Below are positions 9,339 through 18,982 of a stretch of DNA of 39,256 bases, in pieces. Under the pieces are notes generated by a model. That model made no database searches, was not told the DNA's origin, and saw only the letters and a list, made by a program, of their open reading frames with translations. Both the position numbers and the translations under genes were made by a program. The stretch is taken from assembly GCA_003427395.1 (NCBI GenBank), contig BFEA01000386.1, positions 1 through 39,256 of the forward strand. Reading direction: 5' to 3'. The stretch comes from Chara braunii (taxonomy: Eukaryota; Streptophyta; Charophyceae; Charales; Characeae). Position 1 is the stretch's first letter; each line of letters begins with the position of its first letter.

Positions 9339-10350
9339 GAGACATGGAGGGGGAGGTGACGAGGAGGAGGAGGAGGAGGAGGAGGAGGTAACAGCGCGTA
9401 GATGATATGGATGGCTTCCGAAGTTCGAACTTCAAAGCTTCCCTTCAGAAAAAAAAAGATGATGACGCGGTGACGAGGCGGTGATGAAGAGGAGGAGAGC
9501 GATGTTACAAGGAGGGGAGACAGAGGAGGAGGTGAGGAGGAGGAGGAGGACGAGGAGGAGGACGAGGACCCCGCCATTTGAGATTCAGGAAAAAAAAGAA
9601 AGAAAAAGGTACGAGGCCGTGATGAGGAGGAGAAGAGACGGAGGACGGCAAGGGATGGAAGAGGAGGATGACAATATGGAGGACAAGGATGGCGATAGAT
9701 GGAGGAGGAGGAGGAGAGATGGAGAAAAAGGATATGATGAGGAGAAGGAAAGGTGGAGGAGGGGGAGGAGAAGGAGGTGACGAGGAGGAGGGGAAGGAGG
9801 AGGAGGAGGAGGAGGGGAAGGAGGATGCGAAGAGGAGAAGGAATGATCAACGTTTCGAGTTTTCAATGAGGTCGTGATGAGGAGGGGAGATGGAGGAGGA
9901 GGAGGAGGAGGAGAAGGACGCGACGAGGAGGAAATATGGAGGACGAGGGATGGAGGAGGAGGACGACCAGATATGGAGGAAAGATGGACGGGGAAGTGAA
10001 GAGGAGGAGATACCAACGCTACTCGAAGCTTACTTTAGAAAAGGTGACAAGACCTCGACGAGGAGGGATGGAGGAGCAGGACGAGGAGGAGGAGAGGAGG
10101 AAGGTGACGTGGAGGAGAAAGTGACGAGAGAGGAGGAGAAGAGATGCAGGAGGAGGCGAGGATGATGAGAGATGGAGGAGGTGGCGTGGAGGAGGAAGTG
10201 ACGAGGAGGAGGAGATGGAGGATGTGATGAGGAGGCAAGTTTCCAACTTCCCATGATATGGAAAAAGAAAGAAAAGACGGCACCGTGACGAGGAGGAGGA
10301 GAGATGAACGGGGAGGAGGAGAGGAGAGGAGGAGGGGTAGGAGGAGGTGA
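9134..10350. repeat. Purine-rich (GGA/GAG)n satellite, about 1.2 kb
   Basis: Almost pure purine on the + strand, built of GAGGAGGAG and 'gatggagga' phrases with interspersed 'tttgaacttcaa' and A-run modules as at 7140-7876. Frames of 60-195 codons on both strands are repeat artefacts (poly-Glu/Arg or poly-Ser/Pro). Confidence 0.85.
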
Positions 10351-10745
10351 GTTGAGGGAGGGCAGGAGGGCTGGTGAAGACTGTCCTTGGAGGAGGGTTG
10401 AAGTCGGTGATGGTCGCTCCGGAGCTTAGCCTCGGTGATCGTGCAAACGCAGTGGCCCAGGGGGAGGTCGGCGCTGCTCGTAGCGGACGACTGACGGCTC
10501 TGCTTCCTGAAGTGGATTGGAGGCGGCTGCAACAATGAGGAGCAAACGGCCCGCCAAAGCCCTGCCAGTATCAACCTGCGAAGACTAGGACCCCTCCTAC
10601 CCCCCCACCCAGAACGAATCAAAGGGATATAAGTTGCTTAACGCTTGCGGGCTTGAGTGCATGCTTTCCCCTGTCCATTTCTTCTCTATCTCCCGGAGCT
10701 GCTCACTCCCTACCTGCATTGCTTGGGCTCTTTCTGGGGTAAAAC
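10351..10745. other. Unassigned intronic sequence
   Basis: GC-rich sequence without a recognisable gene or repeat. The minus-strand frame through it continues from the satellite and does not look like protein. Confidence 0.3.
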
Positions 10746-10895
10746 AGTTTCTTTGGAGATACAAATCTGTCCCTTGTCTGTTTCTTTAGAGATACAAATC
10801 TGTCCCTGTCTGTTTCTTTGGAGATATAACACAGCTGTCCCTGTCTGTTTCTTTGGAGATACAATTAAACAGTCCCTCTGTTTATTTGGATGTTA
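10746..10895. repeat. Minisatellite with about 35-bp unit
   Basis: The phrase 'tgtttctttggagatacaa' followed by 'ctgtccc' recurs about four to five times with length changes between 10746 and 10895. The frame reading FLWRY/SLEIQIC is a by-product. Confidence 0.85.
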
Positions 10896-10954
10896 CGAAT
10901 CTGTCGTTGTACTGCTCCCCGCCTAGATGGCCTTCCATCTTCGTGTTGCGCCAG

Positions 10955-10980
10955 AAGTTGCGGGTTCAGATCCCATTTTT
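10955..10980 (+). promoter_or_regulatory. Pol III B-box-like motif (tRNA/SINE-like)
   Basis: 'gttgcgggttcagatccc' has the stem-loop form of a tRNA T-arm with GGTTCA-N-ATCC, a near B box, and a T-run follows at once. No convincing A box or cloverleaf could be built upstream, so this may be the remains of a tRNA-derived SINE and not a tRNA gene. Confidence 0.3.
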
Positions 10981-11236
10981 TTTCCCGGGGCCGCCTGATG
11001 TCCCTCTCGGCTCCGGTGTTTCATACGATACCAGACAAAAACAACGCCACAAGAAGCATGGAAGGAGGGCAAAAGAAATGATTGGGACAAGAGTAGAGCA
11101 AAAAGACAAAAGAAAAAAAAGGAAAAAGGAATGTAGGAGGGAAGCTGCAAGAATAGACCTGCTACTGTTCTAAATTTTGTTGTGGTCATGCTTTTTCTCT
11201 CTCTGTGTGCGTAATGATCAAACCGTTCAATTTCAG

Positions 11237-11355
11237 CAGTGAGGCGTCGGTGGCAAATATTGCTCTGTGTGTACTGTCGCGAATAAGGGACCCTGACATG
11301 GCCATAGCCAGAAGTGCCATATGCCAAGCATCTCGGTTTTACCATTATTGCCCAG
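11237..11355 (+). CDS. Exon of the unidentified host gene (candidate exon 4)
   Basis: Acceptor TTCAATTTCAG and donor CCCAG|GTAATG bound one base, 39 codons and one base. The peptide SEASVANIALCVLSRIRDPD and MAIARSAICQASRFYHYCP has the look of two amphipathic helices as in a HEAT/ARM repeat. The entry phase fits exon 2 directly (AG|C gives Ser). The exit phase (one base, G) fits the exon at 14435, where G|AT gives Asp. Phase matches and the uninterrupted frame are the evidence; no family is recognised. Confidence 0.6.
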
Positions 11356-12631
11356 GTAATGAGAGATATTTTGCGCACAGTTTTGCAGACCCCTGTGTTC
11401 TTGAAAATCAGACCTTTTCAGTTTACACCAAGGCTGCAAACCCGGTAGGACCAGGGGCCCCTCTCCCAACTGGAACCTGACCGGTCCTACCGGCCGGTCG
11501 ACCAGTTCCTCCCCGGTTGGCAGTAGCGCATCATTTTTTTTTATTTTTATTTTTTGGTTGTTGTTGTTGTTATAGAGGCCAAGGACTAGACCCCCAGTGA
11601 TCGCTGGCAGCGGCAGCCGGTGGTGGTGCTGACAGGATAGGCCACCTTCCCTACCCTTCCCCACGTTAATGCTCCCAGCGCACCCCCTATCCCTACTATC
11701 CTACCTCAGTGTGACCAGCACTCAGGACCATCACCCTACTAGTATCAAGGGCAACTTGGACCAGACAGCAGTGACAAACACCCCCTAACACTATCACCGC
11801 CACCCCCCTTTTCAAAGTTTTTGGGCGGAAGGTTAACATTTGCAGAAAGCCAGGTACGTTGTTGTCAATGTCTGCTGAAGCCTGTGGTTGCTGAAACCCC
11901 TCCACCAACACCCTCACCAAACCCCCAACCCCCGACCCTCAATCCCTGAAATCCCCCCCCCCCTCCAATCCCCCAAACAAAACTTCTCTGTTGAAAAAAG
12001 TTTTCTTTGCGGATTCGGGGAGATCTCGGCGAGCGCAGTCCAACCATGTTTTCAAAAAAAGAAAAAAAAGAAAATTTACCCACTTTTGGGCCCGACCGGA
12101 ATTCCGGTTGGACCCCCGGGGGTCCAACCNCCCGGTTGCTGGCACAGCCATGGTTTACNCCCCCCCCCCCCCCCTGCCCCACCCCCGGATTGAAAACATG
12201 TTACACTTTACAACCTATGAGAAGAGAGCCTTCTATTGTGGGACCAGTTCCTATGGAAATCAGATTTTTTTTTAATTTATTTTTTGGCAAAATGATTCGA
12301 GAATCCCACTTTATTAGACTTCTTTTTCCTTCTTCAGGAAAAGAAAAGCAGAAATTTCAAAAAAGGTCAAGAAACAAAATTCTTCCGCACTTCGACTATA
12401 TGGGTTCTTCTATTTTGAGACCGCCCCGTGGTTTACCCCCACCGGTATGACGCAAGGACAGATTTGATTGCTATAGCTACCCCTATATATAGTAACAGGG
12501 TTACAGGGGTTACCGGCATGAATACCGTGTACAGCAATGGGGGGAATGCATTAGGGGGGCAGAAAGCTGTCTCGTTTTTTTGAGGTGGAGACTCAGAGAC
12601 TTGCTAGCCTTTGATGTGTGCTGAATGCAAA
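11356..12631 (+). other. Intron with homopolymer runs and palindromes
   Basis: An inverted repeat at about 11442-11494 (CCGGTAGGACC/GGTCCTACCGG arms) and a perfect 24-bp palindrome at 12106-12129. Also C-runs with Ns (12130, 12159), A-runs and T-runs. No protein-like frame. Confidence 0.5.
12106..12129. repeat. Perfect 24-bp palindrome
   Basis: GGTTGGACCCCC followed by its exact complement, next to a shorter palindrome GGAATTCC. The next base is an N, which suggests that the palindrome disturbed sequencing. Confidence 0.8.
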
Positions 12632-12635
12632 CACC

Positions 12636-12852
12636 CGCAATCAGACTCGCTCTCATTCACACTTTTCATGCATGTAAACAGGTTGCGCAGTAAACTGGCG
12701 ACAAGCACCCACTCAGAACTCAGAGATATGGAAACCAAACACAGTCCAGACACAAGTTCACTTCAAATGGCTATGGTGGCACAGCGCCTGTACAACTCTC
12801 TGCGTACACACACTCAGGATCACCCTGGATATCCCACACGTGATACTCTGTA

Positions 12853-12887
<35 letters not shown>

Positions 12888-13542
12888 TACACTCTCCTAA
12901 CAGCTATGGCGGCTATGGCCGCTGCTATCCTATCGCTATGGCTAAGCTCCTTCTCGCCCACTTCGTCTTCGGGCTCACTGCAGACCACCGCGCACAAGTC
13001 GCTGTGGCAGCGCTTCCGCATGGCTCATGCAGGAATGAATGAATAGCTGGGCGCTGCCTCTTGATTTATACTTCTGTATTTCGTTGGTCTGCCCCTTTCC
13101 CATGCCCGTGGTGCACACAGTCCCATGCGGTACTTGCTTGACTGGACTAGGACTAGGACTGGGACTGCTGACTCAGCACGGGTGGACTCCACCATTTGCC
13201 CACTTGCCTCGGGCTAAACGTGAGCAACTTCGAAAGGCCACTACTAGGACCTTCCGGAAGGCCGTGGACTTGGCCTTTCGATACTGTAGCAGCTACGACC
13301 TTGACCTTTCGGAGGAGCTACAGCTACGACTTCTAGACCTTGCTAAGACTCCTACCCGACAGGTCTACAGATCGAACCCCTACTACCTACGGACCCTACG
13401 ACAGTCTACCAACTGTTACAAATACACAGGTCACGGGTTCAACTCTCGGGGTCGACACAGATACTGTACACAGGTAAGGTTAAGTCTAGGGATCGAGCCC
13501 TGGAACCTGCACTCCCTACTACGACAGGTGAATACGGTTTCA
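12636..13542. mobile_element. Solo LTR, first copy, with 4-bp target duplication
   Basis: About 907 bp, aligned along its length with 18983-19839. It ends GTTTCA and begins CGCAATCAGACTCG (TGCAATCAGACTCG in the other copy, so the first base of the TG has mutated). CACC flanks it at 12632-12635 and 13543-13546. It contains a (CA)n run at 12853-12888 and a TTTATA stretch near 13062. There is no internal protein-coding sequence, so it is a solo LTR or a very short nonautonomous element. Confidence 0.75.
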
Positions 13543-13552
13543 CACCTCAGTT

Positions 13553-13559
13553 AACCTTG

Positions 13560-13586
<27 letters not shown>
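13553..13586 (+). mobile_element. Very short A-tailed retro-insert
   Basis: Seven bases (AACCTTG) and a run of about 27 A are flanked by the direct repeat ACCTCAGTT at 13544-13552 and 13587-13595. A 9-bp direct repeat with a 3' A-run is the mark of target-primed retrotransposition, here of an extremely truncated copy. Slippage of a pre-existing A-run is a weaker alternative, because it would not duplicate the flank. Confidence 0.5.
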
Positions 13587-13590
<4 letters not shown>

Positions 13591-13593
13591 CAG

Positions 13594-13812
13594 TTGCCGA
13601 CGTATACTCTGCTGGTGCAGGGGACCAGTAGCAACGAACTCGATCAGATGATACACGGAGGTTGTGTGAAAAATGCACTGAAACTTCTGAAAGAAAACCT
13701 GAAATTTCCAATGGGAGTTTCCCATCCAGACAGTTCACCCAGAGGGCGCCTTGTAAAGCTTGAGAGTTTCATCAGAGATACCCTTGCCCCGGGTTTGGGC
13801 AGCCTAAGATAA
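13594..13812 (+). CDS. Candidate exon 5 of the host gene
   Basis: A clean frame of 72 codons follows the acceptor CACCTCAG|TTG and ends with TAA at 13810. It reads LPTYTLLVQGTSSNELDQ, then CVKNALKLLKENLKFP, then RLVKLESFIRDTLAPGLGSL, which is helical and protein-like. Its phase does not follow from exon 4 (phase 1). If spliced from CCCCG|GTTTGG at about 13793 it would leave phase 1, which fits the last exon. It may be an alternative exon, an exon whose partner is lost, or a relic. The solo LTR at 12636-13542 and the A-tailed insert lie directly against its acceptor. Confidence 0.4.
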   Translation: MPTYTLLVQGTSSNELDQMIHGGCVKNALKLLKENLKFPMGVSHPDSSPRGRLVKLESFIRDTLAPGLGSLR

Positions 13813-13833
13813 ACCTTCATCGAATGCTTCAAC

Positions 13834-13902
<69 letters not shown>
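13834..13902 (+). repeat. (CT)n(GT)n compound microsatellite
   Basis: About ten CT units pass directly into about 24 GT units. Confidence 0.95.
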
Positions 13903-13905
<3 letters not shown>

Positions 13906-14434
13906 ATTTCTGTTTGCGTTTTCCTTAATGTTGGAGAATACCCTCCCGCCCTGTCACACCTGTCATGAAGGCCTCAGTTCAAATAATGTCCTGCGGTCGC
14001 GATAAAGGTGGCTTATTCAAGTGAGCACATAGATGGTGAGGTGGTACAGAGGGCAAGGAGGCTTGTACGAGTGAACACAGAGTCATCACGGAGCTGAGCG
14101 ATGCTGACTTCCTGTGCATCTGTGTCTTCTCTCTGTCATCCTTTCTCGTTAACCTTAGATCCAGTCTCTCTCGGCAGAACATACCACCCTTCTTTTTCTT
14201 CTTTTTCTTTTTTTACTGCATTCAGTTTGCCCTGACCCATGCATGGCTTGAACTCTCTACACTCAGTATCTAGTTGTGATGAACTGCTAGAGTGTTCCCC
14301 TGAAGCCAATGCACCCTCACCATGACTGTGATGGGTTTCAACAAGAAAGAAAACAGGGAGAGAAGTCAAGGAGGGAATCATCTGACTGCAGTTCAATGTT
14401 TTGTCTGGCTCTTTTGTGAAATGATCCTGTGCAG

Positions 14435-14535
14435 ATCATCAAGAGGCTATGATCGTAGAAATGCTACGACGAGGAAGGGCAGCAAGCGAGGAGTTGCGGA
14501 ATCTTCTTCGAGTGCTCTTCACTGTGGACTCTTAG
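14435..14535 (+). CDS. Last exon of the unidentified host gene
   Basis: Acceptor ATCCTGTGCAG is followed by two bases that complete a codon (G|AT, Asp, with exon 4), then HQEAMIVEMLRRGRAASEEL and RNLLRVLFTVDS and the stop TAG at 14533-14535. The peptide is a strongly amphipathic helix pair, as at the end of a helical-repeat protein. Joined in phase with exon 4 it continues the same style (..YHYCP-DHQEAM..). A 3' untranslated region would follow; no clear AATAAA is seen, though 'gtttataatgtatttg' lies at about 14680. Confidence 0.6.
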
Positions 14536-14895
14536 TGGATGAGCTGTTCTTCCGTTGAAGCAAAGTAATCTCAGTTGGCATGTGCTGCTACTCGACCTGA
14601 CCACAAGATTAACGGTGGTTATCAATCCATCATTTTCATCTGACTGCAATCATGTGTTGTGGTTATCCTTGCGGATTAGTTTATAATGTATTTGAATGAC
14701 TTGCGAATGCGCAGAGAAGGTCTTTGCGACTGTCGAACTGTCTGGCCCCAGGTAATTCAGACTTATTTGATTTCACTCATCAAGTTTATCCGGATTCTTA
14801 ACTCAGGTCTGTATTTCGATTGTTCATGCGTGTACCAAGTGAGCCAGGCCCGTTGGTGTCGCTGCGATTGTGAATGTATATATAATTACTAAATT
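14536..14895 (+). other. 3' flank of the host gene
   Basis: AT-richer sequence without repeats or protein-like frames, up to the edge of the retrotransposon. Probably 3' untranslated and downstream sequence. The insertion site of the retrotransposon is the local sequence 'attactaaatt'. Confidence 0.4.
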
Positions 14896-16139
14896 TGTTA
14901 TGATTCTGGTCGTCTGTTGTCTGAAGACCAACACTCACTCACATAGACTCCCAGGTATGCCCATACATACACAGAAGGAAGGGGAGAGGATAGGAGTATC
15001 ACACCGCACAGGGAGAGATAAACACAGCGGAAGACTTAACCATGCGATATGACAGGGTACACTGAAAGTGCAATTCACTCCACTCAATCCTCACAACCAG
15101 TCATAAAGGAAAGCCGAGTATATCACATCCAAGAAACAATGAAATGATGATAGTCTGAACCCTGTATCAACACTGTTTATTAAACTCAGAGTTTCGAATT
15201 GTCAGGATAACCTCAGAACTATGATGCACTGCTCAGAAATGAGCAGCACTTCACTCCCCAATCCTGATGAACCGCTATAACTGGCCCTGAGTACCTGAAA
15301 CATCAAGCGCCACCCAGATACAGCCTCCAGAGGGAAGCACCACCCTGAAACAGGCCTCTGAGGCCAAGCGCCACTCAGAGGATGAAGAAGAAGACCAGCG
15401 CCACAGTATCTGATGATGACGAAGTGTCGGAAGACTTCCCGGGTGGAAGTCTGCAGCAGCGCCACCACTCCTGACAAGGTGATCTCTGAGGAAGAAGCTG
15501 CAGCTATGGCTGCAGCGCAACAATGTAACCCTAGTCCAGAGGAGGGTCCAGCAGGGCACCAACTTCTCTTGCCTCCAGCAGACCTCGAATAGCCCAGAAA
15601 TCTGTACAGCGCCTCGTGCTGACAGAGTACAACGCAGGTCCCAGCTATGGCCGGCGCTCCGAAGGTCTGGCTATGTCTCTCTCCCTCAACGCTGAGCCGG
15701 CACCACTCCCAGTTCACGCGTTGCACAGCAGCGATGTACTCGGTACCAACTGCCAAAAGCCATGAACCGATGTGCCGAACCTATCTATAGTCTACTCTAG
15801 CCTAGACTCGACCTAGACCGGACTGACTGACCGACCGGTACTCTAGGGCCTCTCCCAGCCCGGCTATAGGTTATAGGACTGTCTATCAGCTTAGGTCCTT
15901 AGGGCCTGTCTGTCCTAGCGGTACCCCGGGCTTGCTATTCGCAGTTAGGGTAGCTGTAGAATTCTAGTTCGTATGGGCCTATATTTTCCCAAATTTGCAG
16001 ATATGTCCCTAACGAATTTCCTTACAGGCAGGTCTCTCGGTTAACCCTCAGCCAAACACAATTACAAATCTAACTTACAGATGGTACAGCCTCGACGAGA
16101 GAGAGGCTACACACGACCAGAAACCAGCAAGTCATTGCA
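14896..16139 (-). repeat. 3' LTR of element A
   Basis: 1244 bp, TGTTATGATTCTGG to CAAGTCATTGCA, aligned with the right LTR throughout. Compared with the other copy it has a 13-base gain near 14975 and lacks about 16 bases near 15842. Several CG dinucleotides of the right copy appear as CA here, which suggests deamination of methylated cytosine. Confidence 0.9.
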
Positions 16140-16160
16140 GACCTACCCTCCCCTGGAGCG
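16140..16160 (-). promoter_or_regulatory. Polypurine tract of element A
   Basis: The minus strand reads CCAGGGGAGGGTAGGTC just before the 3' LTR. This is the expected place and composition for the primer of plus-strand DNA synthesis. Confidence 0.7.
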
Positions 16161-16255
16161 AGGACCTCCGAGCTAGGGGCGTAGGCGTGCAGAGCGTCGA
16201 AGGGGTTCTCCCTTTTGTGCTGCCTCATATCTGAGGACAACAAACCTAGCTGTTT

Positions 16256-17480
16256 TCAGAAGCTCCTTGCGAGTAAACCAGCGATCTTCAGTGTGCGGCT
16301 GGTAACAAAACTTCCAAGGTATTCTTTATCTGGTCCTGTACCTGACTCATTCTCAATGGACTCCACGTCGTATCCCTTGCCAGGGATCGGAGGACCAAAT
16401 TGAGGAGGCCTGTCTGGAAATGCATCAGCTGATGTGAATGGTAACAACTTAGATGCATGAAAGACAGGGTAGGTTTGTGGATGCAAAGGGACGTCCACTG
16501 TATAGGATGGTCCAAAAGGATCAGCTCCCACTGTATCTAAGACCTGCCATGGACCCGTGTAGCGTGGCAACAACTTTGGCGAAATGTCCTCTTCTCGTGA
16601 CAACTCAGAACTGAGTACCCACACGCAGTCACCTGTGCGAATAGTATAAGGACGTCGGTGCCGATTAGCCTACTGAATCATAACCTTCTGGGCTTTGAGC
16701 AGGTTGGCACGGGCGAGCTCTATATCCAAACGGTAACGTCTGGTGAACTCTGCAGTTCCTGGCGTCAATGTTGGGGTAGCCTTATCGATGATGTCATCAA
16801 GAGGCTGTTGCGGCTCACGACCCCAGTGTAACCGGTAGGGTGTGAAACCAGTAGAGGAGTGTACAAAAGTGTTATACACAAGCTGTGCACGACTCAAGTG
16901 GAGATCCCAATCTTGTTGATCTGGATTGATCACAGGACGCAGCAACTGAAATAGAATTTGGGTTATCACTTCAGCCTGACCATTGGGTTTAGGATGACGA
17001 CGAGATGTCATATCCAGTTTAGAATAAAGGTAATCCCTGTAGTAGGATTGCCATTCATTGCTGCAAAATCTAGGATATCGATCACTGACAATGGAGGTGG
17101 GTGGTCCATGATGTGTAACCCATTGTCAACAAAAGTTGCCTGAACAGCAGGCACATGTGCTTCAGCTGGTAAGGGGATGAACTCTGCATATTTGGAGAAC
17201 CGATCCACACATACCATAACCTGACGCATGCCACAAGGCGTGGTCTTACCCAAATCAGTAAAGTCAATAGACACTGACTGTGCAGGAGCATCAGGGATGG
17301 GTAGTGGTTTGAGTAGGCCATGGGGAGGTCGGCATACCACCTTATTTATCTGGCATAACTCACAGGTTTCTACGTAGTGCAACATGTCACTCCTCATCTC
17401 CTTCTAGAAGAAGCGTTGTGACAGTGTTGCATACGATTTGAGGCTCCAAAGTGGCCACGAGCATCATGACACTCTGACAT
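16256..17480 (-). pseudogene. Integrase with chromodomain-like tail, element A
   Basis: Integrase inserts the cDNA into the host chromosome. From the N side: an HHCC zinc domain (HDARGHFG near 17445, CELCQINK near 17360), the catalytic core with first Asp in SVSIDF (about 17275), second Asp in SDRYPRF (about 17085, frame shifted) and the region PNGQAEV with the Glu (about 16970). Then the GPWQVL and VFHASKLLPF segments of the C-terminal domain, and a short YDVESIENE segment at about 16350 that matches the start of a chromodomain. Frames break near 17430, 17060 and 16665, so the gene is inactive. A chromodomain would place it in the chromovirus branch, but only part of that fold is visible. 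Confidence 0.8.
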
Positions 17481-17576
17481 CAGAAGTGTCCTCAACTTGC
17501 AGTCCTGGGGAATGCATAGGTGTTCCTCACCTCTGCTGCATGTTTACAACAGATTTGAAACCAGAGTATATCATGG

Positions 17577-18060
17577 TTAAGAGGCAGGATCATCCTGAAG
17601 ATTCCTCACTATAGGCTCAAAAATCGCATCCTGGGGCAGCAAACGAGTAATGATCTGACGAGTCTTCTCTCCAAAAGAGTGAGTGAAGGAGATCAGAAAG
17701 AGAGCGTCAGGCCTACGAGAAAGGGCGTCTGCTACTCGATTGTGGAAGCCCTTCTTGTGTCTCAGTTCAAAGTCAAACATGTCAATGAACTGAATGTAGC
17801 AAGCAAGTTTGTCATTCAATTCTCCCTGGGACTTCATCCACTGAAGGGTGGAGTGATCTGAAAAGATCTTGAAGTGCCTGCCAAGGAGGAAATGTTTCCA
17901 ATGCTTGAGCGCTGACACAAGAGCATAAAGCTCTTTCTCATAGGTAGAGTCATGCAACTTCTTTGTTTTGATCTTCTTGCTCATGTACTCGACAGGCCGC
18001 AAACCATTCCCATCATCCTGTTGAAGTACCACCCCTACACCATACTAACTAACATAAGTG
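17577..18060 (-). pseudogene. RNase H domain, element A
   Basis: RNase H removes RNA from the RNA/DNA hybrid in reverse transcription. Visible motifs: VLQQDD, RPVEYMSKK, TYEKELYALVSALKHWKHFLLG with the catalytic Glu, FSDHSTLQW with an Asp, and NRVADALSRRPD at the end. The first catalytic block, usually TDASQYG, reads T-Y-V-S-stop-Y-G at about 18030-18050, so the Asp is lost and a stop replaces Gln. This domain is dead. Confidence 0.85.
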
Positions 18061-18500
18061 GTAAGCACAAAAGGCAAAGTAGGGTCAGGTAGCTTCAAAA
18101 CAGGGGCACGAATCAAGGCCTCCTTGAGACGTGTGACACTTCGATGTCCGAAGAAAGGAAGTGTCTTTCTTAGTGAGATCAGTCAGAGGTGCTGCAATGG
18201 AGGAGAAGTTCTTGATGAACTTCCTGTAATAGGATGCAAGACCCAAGAAAGATCAGACATCACGAATGTTCACAAGCTTCGGCCAGTCCTGAATAGCAGC
18301 AACTTTCGTTGCTTCAGGAGCCAACCCCTCTCCAGAAATGACGTCCCAGATCGATCACAGAGGGAACTCCAAAAAAGAACTTCTCCCTGTTAATCTTATA
18401 CTGGTTATCACGTAAGGCCTGGAGGACCAGAGCCAGATGCTGCGCATGCTCCTGGACAGACGCATGAAACTGCGAGCACGCATGCAGTAACAACTGCTGG
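18061..18500 (-). pseudogene. C-terminal remnant of reverse transcriptase, element A
   Basis: The minus strand reads SVQEHAQHLALVLQALRDNQ and KINREKFFFGVPSV (about 18361-18450), the segment that follows the YxDD box in Ty3/gypsy RT, then degraded thumb sequence. The fingers and palm with the YxDD active site are missing: sequence jumps from protease-side sequence at about 18530 to this segment. Element B keeps the equivalent piece (QHVETVLSLLRQHKYKVN) with the preceding palm, which confirms the deletion. Confidence 0.8.
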
Positions 18501-18982
18501 CCGGATGGTACTCATCTGCGAGCAAACAAGGACGATATACCCCATACCGGTCAGGTAGCTCAACCCTAGGGATCCCCCAGTCGATCTTAGGATTGGTGGC
18601 ACCAAGCCACTGCATAGAGAACACAAGGTCAAAGGGAACATTAGGAAACACATAGAAATTCAGGCGGTGCTTGATTTCTCCCTGCTTGTCAAAGGTCACA
18701 GGTAGGCCCTTGTCTCTGGTCCAAGTGCAGCTTGCTGATTGCCTTGGGAGATATGAAGTTGCAAGTAGCCCCACAGTCCAAGAGCCCTTTGATCTTGGCT
18801 CCCAGGTTAGAGGGTCGAAGCAGGATGAGTTATGACCTATGCCTTTTCTTTTCCTGCAAGGACGGGGAAAGATCAGCAAGGCACTGAGCATCCTCCTCCT
18901 CCCATGTCTCATCCAACTCAGTGTCCTCGTAAGAAAAGGACCCTGAAGACGCAACTCTAAAATTAGAACCAGTGAGAGAATG
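18501..18982 (-). pseudogene. Aspartic protease region, element A
   Basis: Retroviral-type aspartic protease that would cut the Gag-Pol polyprotein. The active-site block reads LLDCGATCNFIS at about 18755-18790, with Cys in place of the usual Ser of DSGAT. Further on comes FPNVPFDLVFSMQWLGATNP and a Trp-Gly-Ile-Pro segment as in the flap-to-C-terminal part of these proteases. The frame changes within the domain, and the upstream part has a stop. The right border is the inserted solo LTR. Confidence 0.75.

Noticed and set aside
7456-10250. Many Glu/Arg-rich and Ser/Pro/Leu-rich frames of 60-195 codons on both strands
   Set aside because: They follow directly from the (GGA)n purine satellite, are present in several frames at once and have no domain-like segments.
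10955-10985. tRNA gene
   Set aside because: Only a T-arm-like segment is visible. I could not form the acceptor stem or anticodon arm.
12840-13046. Frame through a (CA)n run
   Set aside because: It lies in a solo LTR and is not protein-like. The second LTR copy does not keep it.
3196-14535. Assignment of the host gene to RRP12, NOT1 or a Fanconi-type protein
   Set aside because: Each was considered because of the helical-repeat style, but no family motif could be matched from the sequence alone.
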